Origin: Bradyrhizobium sp.
Lineage (GTDB): Bacteria > Pseudomonadota > Alphaproteobacteria > Rhizobiales > Xanthobacteraceae
Reading direction: 5' to 3'
Assembly: GCF_030697065.1 (NCBI RefSeq)
Contig: NZ_JAUYQU010000087.1
Span: forward strand, 1 to 64,000
DNA length: 64,000 bases
Of this stretch, positions 52,450 through 61,285 are shown piece by piece. The stretch's first letter is position 1, and every line of letters begins with the position of its first letter. Under the pieces are notes generated by a model. It was not told where the DNA came from. It made no database searches and worked only from the letters and a program-made list of their open reading frames with translations. A program made the translations under genes and the position numbers.

Positions 52450-52641
52450 ATGCCCACCATCCGCGTTGAAATGTTCGAAGGCCGCACGCCCGAGCAGAAG
52501 AAGGAATTCGTCAAGGCCGTCACCGAAGCCGCCGTCCGCACCCTGGGCACCTCGCCCGAGGCGGTGGACGTGATCCTCACCGACATCAAGAAGTCCGACT
52601 GGGCCTCGGGTGGCGTGCTCTGGAGCGAGAAGACGAAGTAG
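52450..52641 (+). CDS. 4-oxalocrotonate tautomerase family protein
   Basis: 63 residues with Pro as the second codon product (MPTIRVEMFEGRT), so Pro1 becomes the catalytic base after Met removal. The rest, KEFVKAVTEAAVRTLGTSPEAVDVILTDIKKSDWASGG, is typical of 4-OT small tautomerases that form hexamers; the Arg and Trp (W in DWASGG) fit. It may act on keto-enol substrates from aromatic breakdown. ATG at 52450, after AAGAGGAG. It comes between the aldolase-like and MFS genes. Confidence 0.9.
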   Translation: MPTIRVEMFEGRTPEQKKEFVKAVTEAAVRTLGTSPEAVDVILTDIKKSDWASGGVLWSEKTK

Positions 52642-52649
52642 GGCGCCCG

Positions 52650-53834
52650 GTGCCCCAAAACCGCCGGCATCTGGTGCCCTTCGCGGCCCTGTCGGCCAGC
52701 TATTTCGCGCACATCGGTTTCTTCAACCCCTACCTGCCGCTCTGGCTCAAGGAGCGGGGTTACAGCCTGTTCGTCATCAGCCTGCTGGTGGCGGTGCCCG
52801 CGGTCACCCGCCTGGTCGGACCCTACGCCTGGGGCGCACTGAGCGACCACACCGGCGAACGCGTCAAGCTGCTGCGCTACGCCGCCACCACGGCGCTCCT
52901 CGTTTCGCTGGGCCTGTGGGTGGAGGCCGGCGTGGGGTGGCTGGCGCTGGTGCTCTTCCTCATGTTCCTGCACACCAGCGCCATGATGCCCATGAGCGAG
53001 GCCGCCATGGCCCATCTGGTGAGTGCCGGCGGCGCCTTCGATGCCAAGCGCTATGGCCGCGTGCGCCTGTGGGGCTCGCTGGGCTTCCTGATCACGGTGT
53101 TTGCCGCCGGCGCCTGGTTCGAGGCTTTTGGCATGGACCACTTTCCGGCCTGGACCGTCGTGTCCATGGTCCTGGTGGTGGCGAGTGTCTGGTGGCTGCC
53201 GGATCTCAAGGAAGAGCTGCACCCGCATGAGCAGAAACGTCCGCTGCTGCCCATCCTGCGCCAGCGCGCGGTGCAGTGGTTCTTCGCCTCGGCGTTCTTC
53301 CATGTGCTGGCGCACATGGGTGTCTACATCTACTTCTCGCTGCACCTCGATGCGCTGGGTTACAGCAAGACCGTGATCGGCATGATGTGGGGCATCTCGG
53401 TGGTGGTGGAGATCGTCTGGTTCTTCACGCAAAGCCGCTGGCTGCCGCTGATCAGCCTGACCGGCTGGTTGCTGCTTTGCGCCGCGCTCACCGTGCTGCG
53501 CATGGGCATGACCGCCGCCGGCGCCGAACTCTGGCCGGTGCTGCTGCTGGCGCAGTGCCTGCATGCATTCACCTTTGCTGCGCACCACGCGGCCTGCATC
53601 GCGCTGCTCTCACACCATTTCCCGGGCAGCCTGCGCGGGCGCGGCCAGGCGCTGTACACCGTGCTGGCCTATGGCGTGCCCGGCGTGCTCGGCGGTCTGG
53701 CGGGGGGCGTGCTGACCAGCCATCTGGGCCTGGCCAGCGTGTTCTGGGCCGGGTTGGTGTGCGCCGCGCTGGCCACGTTCTGTGCGTGGCGGGTCTGGCG
53801 CCATTTACATGGCCCGCACCACGCCCTCAGTTAG
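52650..53834 (+). CDS. MFS transporter, HcaT/PPP (3-phenylpropionate permease-like) type
   Basis: 394 residues with about twelve spans. The opening HIGFFNPYLPLWLKERGYSLFVISLLVAVPAVTRLVGPYAWG and the region around GVYIYFSLHLDALGYSKTVIGMMWG are typical of the HcaT-like (MFS_1_like) group, with RGRGQALYTVLAYGVPGVLGGL at the end. GTG start at 52650, 9 bases after the tautomerase stop. Its link to 4-OT may hint at an aromatic or dicarboxylate substrate, but this is inference. Its stop overlaps the 3' end of the nitroreductase gene on the other strand. Confidence 0.85.
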   Translation: MPQNRRHLVPFAALSASYFAHIGFFNPYLPLWLKERGYSLFVISLLVAVPAVTRLVGPYAWGALSDHTGERVKLLRYAATTALLVSLGLWVEAGVGWLALVLFLMFLHTSAMMPMSEAAMAHLVSAGGAFDAKRYGRVRLWGSLGFLITVFAAGAWFEAFGMDHFPAWTVVSMVLVVASVWWLPDLKEELHPHEQKRPLLPILRQRAVQWFFASAFFHVLAHMGVYIYFSLHLDALGYSKTVIGMMWGISVVVEIVWFFTQSRWLPLISLTGWLLLCAALTVLRMGMTAAGAELWPVLLLAQCLHAFTFAAHHAACIALLSHHFPGSLRGRGQALYTVLAYGVPGVLGGLAGGVLTSHLGLASVFWAGLVCAALATFCAWRVWRHLHGPHHALS

Positions 53835-54421
53835 CCAGGCTTCCACGCCGACACCAGCGAAGCCGCTTCATCCTTCTCGCGCGGCTCCAGCCCGCGCGTG
53901 GGCGTGCCGATGCAGGTGAAGCCCACCAGCTGCTCGCCCTCTTCGCAGAAGGCCTGCACCAGCGCCGGGTGCTGGCATTTGCGTCCGCTGAGGATCTTGG
54001 CGCCGTAGCCCAGGCTGTGCAGGGCGTTCATGAAGTTGCCCATGGCGGCACCCACGCAGATCCACTGCTCGTGCGGGGGCACTTTTTCCACGCTGGCGTC
54101 GATGCGCGCCACCCAGGCCACCAGCACCGGCCCGTTCCAGGCGCGCTCGCGTTCGGTGGCCACCTCTTCCTCGCTTTTGCCGGCGTCGCGCGCGAACTGC
54201 TCGAACAGCGCGGCCAGGGCCGGGCGCTGGGCTTCAGCGATCGTCACCAGGCGCCAGGGCTGCAGCCGGCCATGGTTCGGCGCGCGCAGTGCGGCCTGCA
54301 CGGCCAGCGCAAGCTCTTGCGCGTCGGGCCCGGGGGCCACCATCCAGCGCGGGCCGAGCGAATGGCGGCCCAGCAGGGCGGCCAGGGAAACGGGCATGTC
54401 GGTTGTGATGCGATCGCTCAT
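53831..54421 (-). CDS. nitroreductase family protein, YdjA/RutE-like
   Basis: 196 residues, a single-domain FMN enzyme. Marks: ALRAPNHGRLQPWRLVTI (FMN-binding R/S segment), WNGPVLVAWVARI, VGAAMGNFMNALHSLGYGAKILSG, FTCIGTPTRGLEPRE. The size and the CQHPALVQAF stretch fit the short YdjA-like type, which reduces nitro- or quinone-like substrates. It overlaps the MFS gene by 4 bases tail to tail and is 5 bases from the amidase stop, likely co-transcribed with it. Confidence 0.84.
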   Translation of the reverse strand: MSDRITTDMPVSLAALLGRHSLGPRWMVAPGPDAQELALAVQAALRAPNHGRLQPWRLVTIAEAQRPALAALFEQFARDAGKSEEEVATERERAWNGPVLVAWVARIDASVEKVPPHEQWICVGAAMGNFMNALHSLGYGAKILSGRKCQHPALVQAFCEEGEQLVGFTCIGTPTRGLEPREKDEAASLVSAWKPG

Positions 54422-54426
54422 GCCGG

Positions 54427-55713
54427 TCAGTACAGCAGGCGCTCGTGGATGCGCTGCGCGGCAGCCAGCAGCTTGTGGTCTTCACCCATGCGCCCGACCA
54501 GCTGCAGGCCCACGGGCAGGCCCTTGGCGCCGGTGGCGAAGGGCAGGTGCACGGCGGGCAGGCCCAGCAGGGACCAGCTGCGGCAGAACAAGGGGTCGCC
54601 GGTGGCGGCCAGGCCGGCCGGCGCCACACCCGTGGTGCTGGGGGTGAGCAGCACATCATGGCGTTCGAACAGGCTGTCGATGCGCAGGCGCCAGTCGGCG
54701 GTGCGCTGCAGATAGGCCTCATGCGTGGCGCCGTCGATGGCCATGCCGGCGTCCAGCAGGGCCACGAGCTGGGGGCTCAAGGCCTCGCGATGGCGCAGCC
54801 GCTCGTGGCTGAGCGAGCGCGCCATCTCGAAAGTCATCAGGTCCTTCTGTAACTGGATCAGTTCGGCAAAGTCCTGGGGCAGCACCACGTCCTGGCAGCT
54901 GTCGCTGTTGCGTGACAAGGCCGCGGTGGCGATCTCCCAGGCGCGCTGGGTGTCCAGTTCGGCCAGCGGCCAGGACGGCGAGGGGAACAGGCCGATGCGC
55001 AGCGTGCCGTGTTCGTGGCCCGCCAGCAAGCGCATGTCGCCCGTGAGCACGGCACCCAGCAGGGCGGCGTCGCGCACGCTGCGTCCGAAGCCGCCGATCA
55101 CGTCCATCGTGGGCGACAGGCTCTTCACTCCCGCGCTCATCACGCGGCCCAAGCTGGGCTTGTAGCCCACCACGCCGCAGTAGGCGGCCGGGCGGATGAT
55201 GGAGCCGGCCGTCTGCGTGCCCAGGGCCAGCGGCACCATGTGCTCGGCCACGGCGGCGGCCGAGCCGCTGGACGAGCCACCCGGGGTGTGCAGGGGGTTG
55301 TGCGGGTTCACCGTAGGGCCGGGCGTGAAGTAGGCGAACTCGGTGGTGACGGTCTTGCCCAGCAGCACGGCGCCGGCTTCGCGGCACAGGGCCACGCTGG
55401 CGGCATCGGCCGCCGGGCGGTGGTGGGCGTAAAGGCTCGATCCGTAGCCGGTGGGCAGGTCGGCGGTGTCGAACAGGTCCTTTACGCCAATGGGCAGGCC
55501 GTGCAGCGGGCCGCGCACGGCGCCGGCGTCCAGCGCGCGCGCATGGGCCAGGGCCGAGACGGCGTCGATGTGCACGAAGGCGTGGATGTCCTCGTTGCGC
55601 GCTGCGGCGCGCTCCAGGCAGGCGCGCACCAGGTCTTCGGCCTTGAGCTCGCGCCGCGCCAGCAGGACGGCGGCCTGGGCGGCACCGAGTTCGTGAAGTT
55701 TGGGAGTGGTCAT
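54427..55713 (-). CDS. amidase signature family protein
   Basis: 428 residues of the amidase (AS) family with a Ser-cisSer-Lys triad: K78 in PIGVKDLFD, the Ser-rich GGSSSGS around residue 148, and S171 in GTQTAGSIIRP. It hydrolyses an amide of unknown type; GatA is unlikely because no gatB/C is nearby and length is shorter than usual GatA. ATG at 55711-55713 (MTTPKLHELGAAQ) follows GAGGAAGACGG; an open frame reaches 55779. The nitroreductase follows in the same direction 5 bases later. Confidence 0.87.
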   Translation of the reverse strand: MTTPKLHELGAAQAAVLLARRELKAEDLVRACLERAAARNEDIHAFVHIDAVSALAHARALDAGAVRGPLHGLPIGVKDLFDTADLPTGYGSSLYAHHRPAADAASVALCREAGAVLLGKTVTTEFAYFTPGPTVNPHNPLHTPGGSSSGSAAAVAEHMVPLALGTQTAGSIIRPAAYCGVVGYKPSLGRVMSAGVKSLSPTMDVIGGFGRSVRDAALLGAVLTGDMRLLAGHEHGTLRIGLFPSPSWPLAELDTQRAWEIATAALSRNSDSCQDVVLPQDFAELIQLQKDLMTFEMARSLSHERLRHREALSPQLVALLDAGMAIDGATHEAYLQRTADWRLRIDSLFERHDVLLTPSTTGVAPAGLAATGDPLFCRSWSLLGLPAVHLPFATGAKGLPVGLQLVGRMGEDHKLLAAAQRIHERLLY

Positions 55714-55810
55714 GCCGTCTTCCTCGTGATTCTTGTCGCTGAATGTTAGCCGAGCCCTGAACACCCTCCCCAGTGGCACAATTCCGAATCAACGCCCGGA
55801 AAAGATGTCC

Positions 55811-56266
55811 ATGAAAACCGTCCTCGTTCTCAACGGCCCCAACCTCAACCTGCTCGGCACGCGCGAGCCGGCCGTGTATGGCTCGCAGACCCTGGCCGAT
55901 GTGCAGGACCTGTGCGAGCGTGCCAGCGCCGCCAACGGCCTCAAGCTGGATTTCCGCCAGAGCAACCACGAGGGCGAGCTGATCGACTGGATCCACGAGG
56001 CCGGCAGCCAACAGGCCGCCGGCAAGCTGCTGGGGGTCATCCTCAACGCCGGCGCCTACACGCACACCAGCATCGCGCTGCACGACGCCATCAAGGGCGC
56101 GGGGGTCACGCTGATCGAGCTGCACATCAGCAATGTGCATGCGCGCGAAGCGTTCCGCCACACCTCGCATATCTCTCCGGTGGCCAAGGCCGTGATGGCC
56201 GGCTTCGGCGTCAATGGCTATGCCCTGGCCATCGCCGGCCTGGTGCAGCTGACGGAGAAGAAATGA
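55811..56266 (+). CDS. aroQ: type II 3-dehydroquinate dehydratase
   Basis: 151 residues, type II (dodecameric) enzyme. It converts 3-dehydroquinate to 3-dehydroshikimate. VLNGPNLNLLGTREP starts the family, YGSQTL carries the catalytic Tyr loop, NHEGELIDWIHEA, ALHDAI with the Asp, and ELHISNVHAREAFRHTSHISP hold the His and binding residues. ATG at 55811 is eight bases after GGAAAAG; ATG at 55805 is also possible. The stop codon overlaps the start of trhP (ATGA). Together with aroC nearby it supplies chorismate and prephenate. Confidence 0.96.
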   Translation: MKTVLVLNGPNLNLLGTREPAVYGSQTLADVQDLCERASAANGLKLDFRQSNHEGELIDWIHEAGSQQAAGKLLGVILNAGAYTHTSIALHDAIKGAGVTLIELHISNVHAREAFRHTSHISPVAKAVMAGFGVNGYALAIAGLVQLTEKK

Positions 56267-57636
56267 GCCGCAAGGCGCCCGAGCTGCTGGCCCCGGCCGG
56301 TTCGCTGGCCATGCTGGAGACGGCCTTCGCCTTCGGGGCCGATGCCATCTACGCCGGTCAGCCGCGTTACTCGCTGCGCGTGCGCAACAACGACTTCGGC
56401 GACATCGAGGTGCTGAAAGCCGGCATCGACCGCGCGCACGAACTCGGGCGCAAGTTCTTCCTCGTGTCCAACATCTTCCCGCACGGCAACAAGGTCAAGA
56501 GCTATGTGAGCAATATGGCGCCGGTGATTGCGCTGAAGCCCGACGCCATGATCATGTCGGACCCCGGCCTCATCATGCTGGTGCGCGAGACCTGGCCCGA
56601 GATGGAGATCCACCTCTCGGTGCAGGCCAACACCGTCAACTCGGCGGCCGTGAAGTTCTGGAACCGGGTGGGCGTCAAGCGCATCATCCTTTCGCGCGAG
56701 TTGTCGCTGGACCAGGTCGAGCAGATCCGCCAGGATTGCCCGGACAGCGAGCTCGAAGTCTTCGTGCACGGCGCGCTGTGCATCGCCTACTCGGGCCGCT
56801 GCCTGCTCTCGGGTTACTTCAACCACCGCGACGCCAACCAGGGCAGCTGCACCAACGCCTGCCGCTGGGACTACAAGACCCACACGGCGCAGGTCGACGC
56901 CAGCGGCGACGTGCTCGCGCCGCCACGCGCTGCCGGCCACAGCTGCGGCTCCGGCGAGACGTTGCCCAGCGAGGCGCGCGAATCGATTTCCTACCTGCTC
57001 GAAGAAAGCAAGCGCCCCGGCGAGTTCATGCCCATCGAGGAAGACGAGCACGGCACCTATGTGATGAACTCCAAGGACCTGCGCGCCATCGAGCACATCC
57101 AGCGCCTGGTGGCCATCGGCGTCGACTCGCTCAAGATCGAGGGCCGCACCAAGAGCCCGTACTACGTGGCGCGCACCGTGCAGAGCTACCGCCAGGCGAT
57201 CGATGACGCCGCCGCCGGCCGCGGCCTGGACCCGGCCCTGCTGGGCCAGCTCGAAGGCCTGGCCAACCGCGGCTACACCTCGGGCTTCTACCAGCGCCAC
57301 ACGCCGCAGGAAACGCAGAACTACCTGAAGGGCTTTTCCGAATCGGGCCGCAGTCAGTACGTGGGCGATGTCCTGGCCTTTGATGCCGCGCGTGGCCTGG
57401 CGCAGGTGCGTGTGCGCAACAAGTTTTCTGTGGGCGACCGGCTCGAACTGATCCAGCCCGCTGGCAATGCGGACTACGACATCAGCCGCATGGAGAACGC
57501 TGAAGGTCAGCCCGTGAACGTGGCTCCCGGTGACGGCCATACCGTCTGGCTGCCGCTGCCGGCCAGCAGTGTTGGCGCCTTCGTGGCGCGTTACGTGAAC
57601 CTGCCCGCCCAGGCGCCGGAGACCGCCGCTGCCTGA
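56263..57636 (+). CDS. trhP: tRNA 5-hydroxyuridine synthase TrhP (U32 peptidase-like)
   Basis: 457 residues of the U32 family. ELLAPAGSLAMLETAFAFGADAIYAGQPRYSLR, VHGALCIAYSGRCLLSGYFNHRDANQGSCTNACRWDYK (Fe-S cysteines), DGHTVW at the end. In E. coli TrhP (YegQ) makes 5-hydroxyuridine at tRNA position 34 with prephenate as the hydroxyl source and an Fe-S cluster. The gene overlaps aroQ by four bases, so one message links a shikimate enzyme and a prephenate-using tRNA enzyme. Length agrees with TrhP. arfB follows after 13 bases. Confidence 0.93.
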   Translation: MSRKAPELLAPAGSLAMLETAFAFGADAIYAGQPRYSLRVRNNDFGDIEVLKAGIDRAHELGRKFFLVSNIFPHGNKVKSYVSNMAPVIALKPDAMIMSDPGLIMLVRETWPEMEIHLSVQANTVNSAAVKFWNRVGVKRIILSRELSLDQVEQIRQDCPDSELEVFVHGALCIAYSGRCLLSGYFNHRDANQGSCTNACRWDYKTHTAQVDASGDVLAPPRAAGHSCGSGETLPSEARESISYLLEESKRPGEFMPIEEDEHGTYVMNSKDLRAIEHIQRLVAIGVDSLKIEGRTKSPYYVARTVQSYRQAIDDAAAGRGLDPALLGQLEGLANRGYTSGFYQRHTPQETQNYLKGFSESGRSQYVGDVLAFDAARGLAQVRVRNKFSVGDRLELIQPAGNADYDISRMENAEGQPVNVAPGDGHTVWLPLPASSVGAFVARYVNLPAQAPETAAA

Positions 57637-57649
57637 GGCGGCGCCTGCC

Positions 57650-58075
57650 ATGTCCCAGCCCGCCCTCTTGCAGGTCGACGAGGCCGAGGTGCAGATCAGC
57701 GCCATCCGCGCCCAGGGCGCGGGCGGGCAGAACGTCAACAAGGTCTCCAGCGCGATCCACCTGCGCTTCGACATCCCCGCCTCGTCCTTGCCCGAGGACG
57801 TGAAGGAGCGCCTGCTGGCCCTCCGCGACAGCCGTATCACCCAGGAGGGTGTGCTGGTCCTCAAGGCCCAGCAGCACCGCAGCCAGGACCTGAACCGGCT
57901 CGACGCATTTTCCCGCCTGCACGAGCTGGTCAACAGCGTGGCCCAAGCACCCAAGACGCGCCGCGCCACGAAGCCCACCTATGGCTCACGTCAGCGTCGG
58001 CTCGAAGGCAAGAGCCAGCGTTCCGAGACCAAGGCGCAACGGGGGCGGGTGCGCAACGGATCGGACTCGCACTGA
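57650..58075 (+). CDS. arfB: alternative ribosome-rescue factor B
   Basis: 141 residues. The GGQ catalytic motif (G25, G26, Q27 in GAGGQNVNKVSSA) is that of peptidyl-tRNA hydrolase/RF-like proteins, followed by a positively charged disordered tail (SRQRRLEGKSQRSETKAQRGRVR) that enters the empty mRNA channel in stalled ribosomes. Length fits ArfB (YaeJ). ATG at 57650 is close to the trhP stop, so it is translationally near but not overlapping. It rescues stalled ribosomes by hydrolysing peptidyl-tRNA. Confidence 0.95.
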   Translation: MSQPALLQVDEAEVQISAIRAQGAGGQNVNKVSSAIHLRFDIPASSLPEDVKERLLALRDSRITQEGVLVLKAQQHRSQDLNRLDAFSRLHELVNSVAQAPKTRRATKPTYGSRQRRLEGKSQRSETKAQRGRVRNGSDSH

Positions 58076-58174
58076 GAACGGCTGGGCCTTGCCGATATGA
58101 CCCTTTTGGGGGATGGCGCATGCAGGGCTGCACGCCAATAATCCCCGCTGCTGTCAACTTCCCTCAATCTGCTC

Positions 58175-58918
58175 ATGGTTCAACTCCTGTTCATCGCGGC
58201 CTTCCTCTTCATCGCGTTCATCGCACCTCTCAAGATCACCCTGGGGGTGGCTTGCTCCCTGCTGCTGGTCGTAGGTATGGTCACACTGACGGCTCGCAAG
58301 CTGTCCGGGGCGCCATCCTCGCTGGGGGATGCGGTGCGTGCCGTGGGTCTGTCTTTCCTATTTGTGGTGTTGGCAGGGTTTGCTCTGTTCAAGTTCGCGG
58401 ATCTGACCGGCTTCCGTCATTTCAGCGGGCTCTCCCTCTGGCTCGTGCTGGGCCTTTTCCTGCTGGCCTATGTGCTGGGCTTCAAGCTGAGTCTGGGTTT
58501 GCCTCTGGTGACGAGCCTGATGGTTGCACTGGTTGCTGCCGTGATTTCCACCGCTCTGTATTGGGCAACGCGTGGTCCTGAGACTTCGCACGTATTTCGG
58601 GCAAATCCGAACGATCCAGCTTCGCAGTTGAAGGTGGATGAGCTCAACTACATGAGTCAGAAGTTGTTTCCGGCGCTGGCTCAGGAAATGCAGCGGATGA
58701 CGACGCAATGTTCTCCCAGCGATGCCGATCTGAAGATCAAGTTCAGGCTGAGTGCCATCGTGGCACGGGACGGACGGATGAACTCGGTATCCGTGCAACC
58801 CCAGAGCGCGTATTCCCAGTGCGTGGCCCGTTATTTCGAGCAGAAGCATTGGCCTGCGCCTGCCTGTGATTGCACTGCACTACCGATCGGTTTCAATTTC
58901 GGTGGCCGCGACAATTGA
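58175..58918 (+). CDS. hypothetical membrane protein with TonB-like C-terminal domain
   Basis: 247 residues. About four hydrophobic spans lie in the first 130 residues (AAFLFIAFIAPLKITLGVA, SFLFVVLAGFALFKF, LVLGLFLLAYVLGF and LVTSLMVALVAAVISTAL). The soluble C-terminus reads KFRLSAIVARDGRMNSVSVQ...CVARYFEQKHWPAPACDC, in the manner of the TonB/TolA C-terminal fold, with cysteines that may form disulfides. No family name is sure. The stretch is lower in GC than its neighbours. It starts at ATG 58175, about 100 bases after arfB. Confidence 0.6.
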   Translation: MVQLLFIAAFLFIAFIAPLKITLGVACSLLLVVGMVTLTARKLSGAPSSLGDAVRAVGLSFLFVVLAGFALFKFADLTGFRHFSGLSLWLVLGLFLLAYVLGFKLSLGLPLVTSLMVALVAAVISTALYWATRGPETSHVFRANPNDPASQLKVDELNYMSQKLFPALAQEMQRMTTQCSPSDADLKIKFRLSAIVARDGRMNSVSVQPQSAYSQCVARYFEQKHWPAPACDCTALPIGFNFGGRDN

Positions 58919-59016
58919 AACCGAGGAGCCGGAGCCAAGGCCCCGCCTTCGCACGGTTTATCGGGCTGGGCCACAATTTCAGCTTGTCTTCCAAGACGTC
59001 CACCCCTGAAATCTCC

Positions 59017-59688
59017 ATGACCACCTCTCTCCAAATCGATTTCGTTTCCGACATTGCCTGTCCCTGGTGTGCTGTCGGCCTGGGTGGCCTGGAACAGGCG
59101 CTGGACAAGCTGCTGGGCCAGGTCGATGCCCACATCAGTTTCCAGCCCTTCGAGCTCAACCCGGCCATGGGCCCCGAGGGCCAGGACATGACCGAGCACC
59201 TGACGCAGAAGTACGGCTCAAGCGCTGAGCAGCAGGCGCAGATTCGCGAGACCATCCGTGCGCGTGGCGCCGAGGTGGGGTTCAGCTTCAAGCCCGAGGG
59301 GCGCGGCCGCATCTGGAACACCTTCGACGCCCACCGCCTCCTGCACTGGGCCGGCGAACTGGGCCCCGACCGGCAGTACGCGCTCAAGAAGGAACTGCTG
59401 GCCGCCTACCACGGCCGTGCCGAGAATGTGTCCGATGCCGAGGTGCTGCTGCGTGCCTGCCGCACGGTGGGCCTGGACGAGGCCCGCGCCCGCGAGATCC
59501 TGGGCGGTGACGAGTACGCCCTGGTCGTGCGCCAGAACGAGTTGCAGTGGCAGCAGGCCGGCATCAGCTCCGTGCCCGCTGTCATCGTGAACGGCCGCTA
59601 CCTGATCTCGGGCGGCCAACCCGCGGCGGCCTACGAGCAGGCCCTGCGCCGCATCGCCGCCGAGGCTGCAGCTCCCGACCCGGCCTGA
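59017..59688 (+). CDS. DsbA-family oxidoreductase, FrnE-like
   Basis: 223 residues, cytoplasmic. The thioredoxin-fold active site CPWC (C15, C18) lies in SDIACPWCAVGLGGLEQAL and cis-Pro is in ISSVPAVIVNGRYLISGGQP. The long helical insertion (about 45-160) is that of FrnE/2-hydroxychromene-2-carboxylate isomerase-like members. FrnE-type proteins are polyketide or stress-related oxidoreductases; role here unknown. ATG at 59017 is chosen because the upstream open frame, back to 58870, overlaps the previous gene and has no family match. Confidence 0.88.
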   Translation: MTTSLQIDFVSDIACPWCAVGLGGLEQALDKLLGQVDAHISFQPFELNPAMGPEGQDMTEHLTQKYGSSAEQQAQIRETIRARGAEVGFSFKPEGRGRIWNTFDAHRLLHWAGELGPDRQYALKKELLAAYHGRAENVSDAEVLLRACRTVGLDEARAREILGGDEYALVVRQNELQWQQAGISSVPAVIVNGRYLISGGQPAAAYEQALRRIAAEAAAPDPA

Positions 59689-59826
59689 GCGACAGCAAAC
59701 TGCAAGCTTTTGTTTCCGCAGACCGACAGCCCGGCGGCTTTGGGGTAAGGTCGGGAATTGCGGTGGGATTCGCAACGCGCGCCATGCGCGTCGCGAGGTA
59801 TGCATCCCCCGCCCAAGGAGAAAGCC

Positions 59827-60360
59827 ATGTCGGTCCTGCTGCGTTACGTGATGATCGTGATCGCCTGCATCTGTCTGCTGGCGGGCATGCAACTGCCCCA
59901 TCTGGCCGACCAGTACGCCAAGCGCGTCGATGCGACGCTGCGTGAAGTCACCCTCAATTTCCAGCCCTTCCTGATCATCGCGAACCAGCACACGGCGGGC
60001 AACGTCGAGGCGCTGATCGCCATGCACCGCCAGAGCAATGTGGCCGCCTTCAAGGCCGAGGGCGACGCCATCGAGCGCATGTACCAGCGCAAGCTGCGCT
60101 TCGAGGGCGAGGCCAAAGCGTTGCAGACCCATCTGCCGGGTCGTCTGTGGCATGTGGCCTTCCGCGCCGACCCGGACCTGCGTGAGCAGACCCTGATCCA
60201 GTACAACGCCACCGTGCCCTTGACGCAGGAGGCCCTGATCGCCGGCGGCGTGGTGGCGCTGCTCATGCTGCTGCTGCTGGAAGTCGCCATGGCCGTGGGC
60301 CGTCGCCTGCAGGCGGTGGCCACGCGCTACATCAACCACCGCTGGCGCGGTGCGGCCTAG
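59827..60360 (+). CDS. DUF2937 family membrane protein
   Basis: 177 residues. A hydrophobic N-terminal anchor (LLRYVMIVIACICLLAGM) and a second span near the C-terminus (ALIAGGVVALLMLLLLEVAMAVG) flank a periplasmic-looking helical domain of about 110 residues. The two-span layout and size fit DUF2937, an uncharacterised family found in gamma- and betaproteobacteria. ATG at 59827 after CAAGGAGAAAGCC. It overlaps the transglutaminase gene tail to tail by four bases, so transcription is convergent. Confidence 0.75.
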   Translation: MSVLLRYVMIVIACICLLAGMQLPHLADQYAKRVDATLREVTLNFQPFLIIANQHTAGNVEALIAMHRQSNVAAFKAEGDAIERMYQRKLRFEGEAKALQTHLPGRLWHVAFRADPDLREQTLIQYNATVPLTQEALIAGGVVALLMLLLLEVAMAVGRRLQAVATRYINHRWRGAA

Positions 60361-61262
60361 CCGTCGACCGGCTCCACCGTCACGGCCACCGTCAGGGTGT
60401 GCTGGCCGCCGCCGTGGATGACGCCGCGGATGGGCGAGATGTCCGCGTAGTCGCGGCCCGTGGCCACCGTCACGTAGTCCTCGCCCGGTGTGCCCCAGCC
60501 GTCGCGGTCATTGGTCGGGTCCAGGTCATACCAGCCCTGGCCCTCCTCGGCTCCGGGCAGGTCCGGCAGGAAGATCGACACCCAGGCGTGTGAAGCATCG
60601 CTGCCCACCAGCCTCGGCTGGCCGGGTGCGGGCTGGGTCAGCAGATAACCGCTGACATAACGCGCGGCCAGGCCCAGGCTGCGCAGGCAGCCCAGCATGA
60701 TGTGGGCGAAGTCCTGGCACACGCCCTTGCGCTGGGCCAGGGCTTCGAGGGGTGGTGTGTTGACCTCGGTGCTGGCCGTTTCGTACGTGAAGTCCGCATG
60801 GATGCGTTGCATCAGGTCGCGTGCGCCGGCCAGGGCCGACACGTCGGGACCGAAGCTGGGGCGCGCATAGGCTGCGAAGGCTTCGTGACGCGGCGCGCGT
60901 GCCGAGGCAAAACTGAACTCGGCGGCCGAGCTCCACGCGGCGCCTGCATGGTAGCGAAACTGTTCGCGCAAGGTCTCCCAGCCGATGCGGCTGTCGACGG
61001 CTTCGGGCGCGCGCGTGCGTACCTCGCTGCGAGCCACCACGCGCAACTCGGTGTGCGGCGTCTGCAAGGAGAAGAAGACGCGCCGGTTGCCGTAGATGTC
61101 GTCGGTCTGCGTTGTCTGGGCGGGCGTGGGGGACACGTCAAGGCGGTGACTCAGCAGGGTCTGGTACGGGGTGTCCAGCGGCTGCAGGTAGGCCACGTGC
61201 TGCGCGGTCTCGACGGCCGGCGTGTAGTCGTAGTGGGTCTCGTGCGTGACGCGCAGATCCAT
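60357..61262 (-). CDS. transglutaminase-like domain protein
   Basis: 301 residues. An N-terminal beta-rich domain (HETHYDYTPAVETAQHVAYLQPLD) is followed by the transglutaminase-like cysteine-protease fold: C182 in KGVCQDFAHI, H225 in DASHAWVSIF and D248 in YDLDPTND. This bacterial group is soluble and always found near alpha-E and ATP-grasp genes, as here: the upstream fused ATP-grasp/alpha-E gene ends 24 bases before its start. Comparative analyses predict that the set modifies peptides or forms isopeptide bonds, but no product is known. ATG at 61260-61262. Confidence 0.9.
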   Translation of the reverse strand: MDLRVTHETHYDYTPAVETAQHVAYLQPLDTPYQTLLSHRLDVSPTPAQTTQTDDIYGNRRVFFSLQTPHTELRVVARSEVRTRAPEAVDSRIGWETLREQFRYHAGAAWSSAAEFSFASARAPRHEAFAAYARPSFGPDVSALAGARDLMQRIHADFTYETASTEVNTPPLEALAQRKGVCQDFAHIMLGCLRSLGLAARYVSGYLLTQPAPGQPRLVGSDASHAWVSIFLPDLPGAEEGQGWYDLDPTNDRDGWGTPGEDYVTVATGRDYADISPIRGVIHGGGQHTLTVAVTVEPVDG

Positions 61263-61285
61263 GGTCTTTCCTGCCGGCGCCCGGG

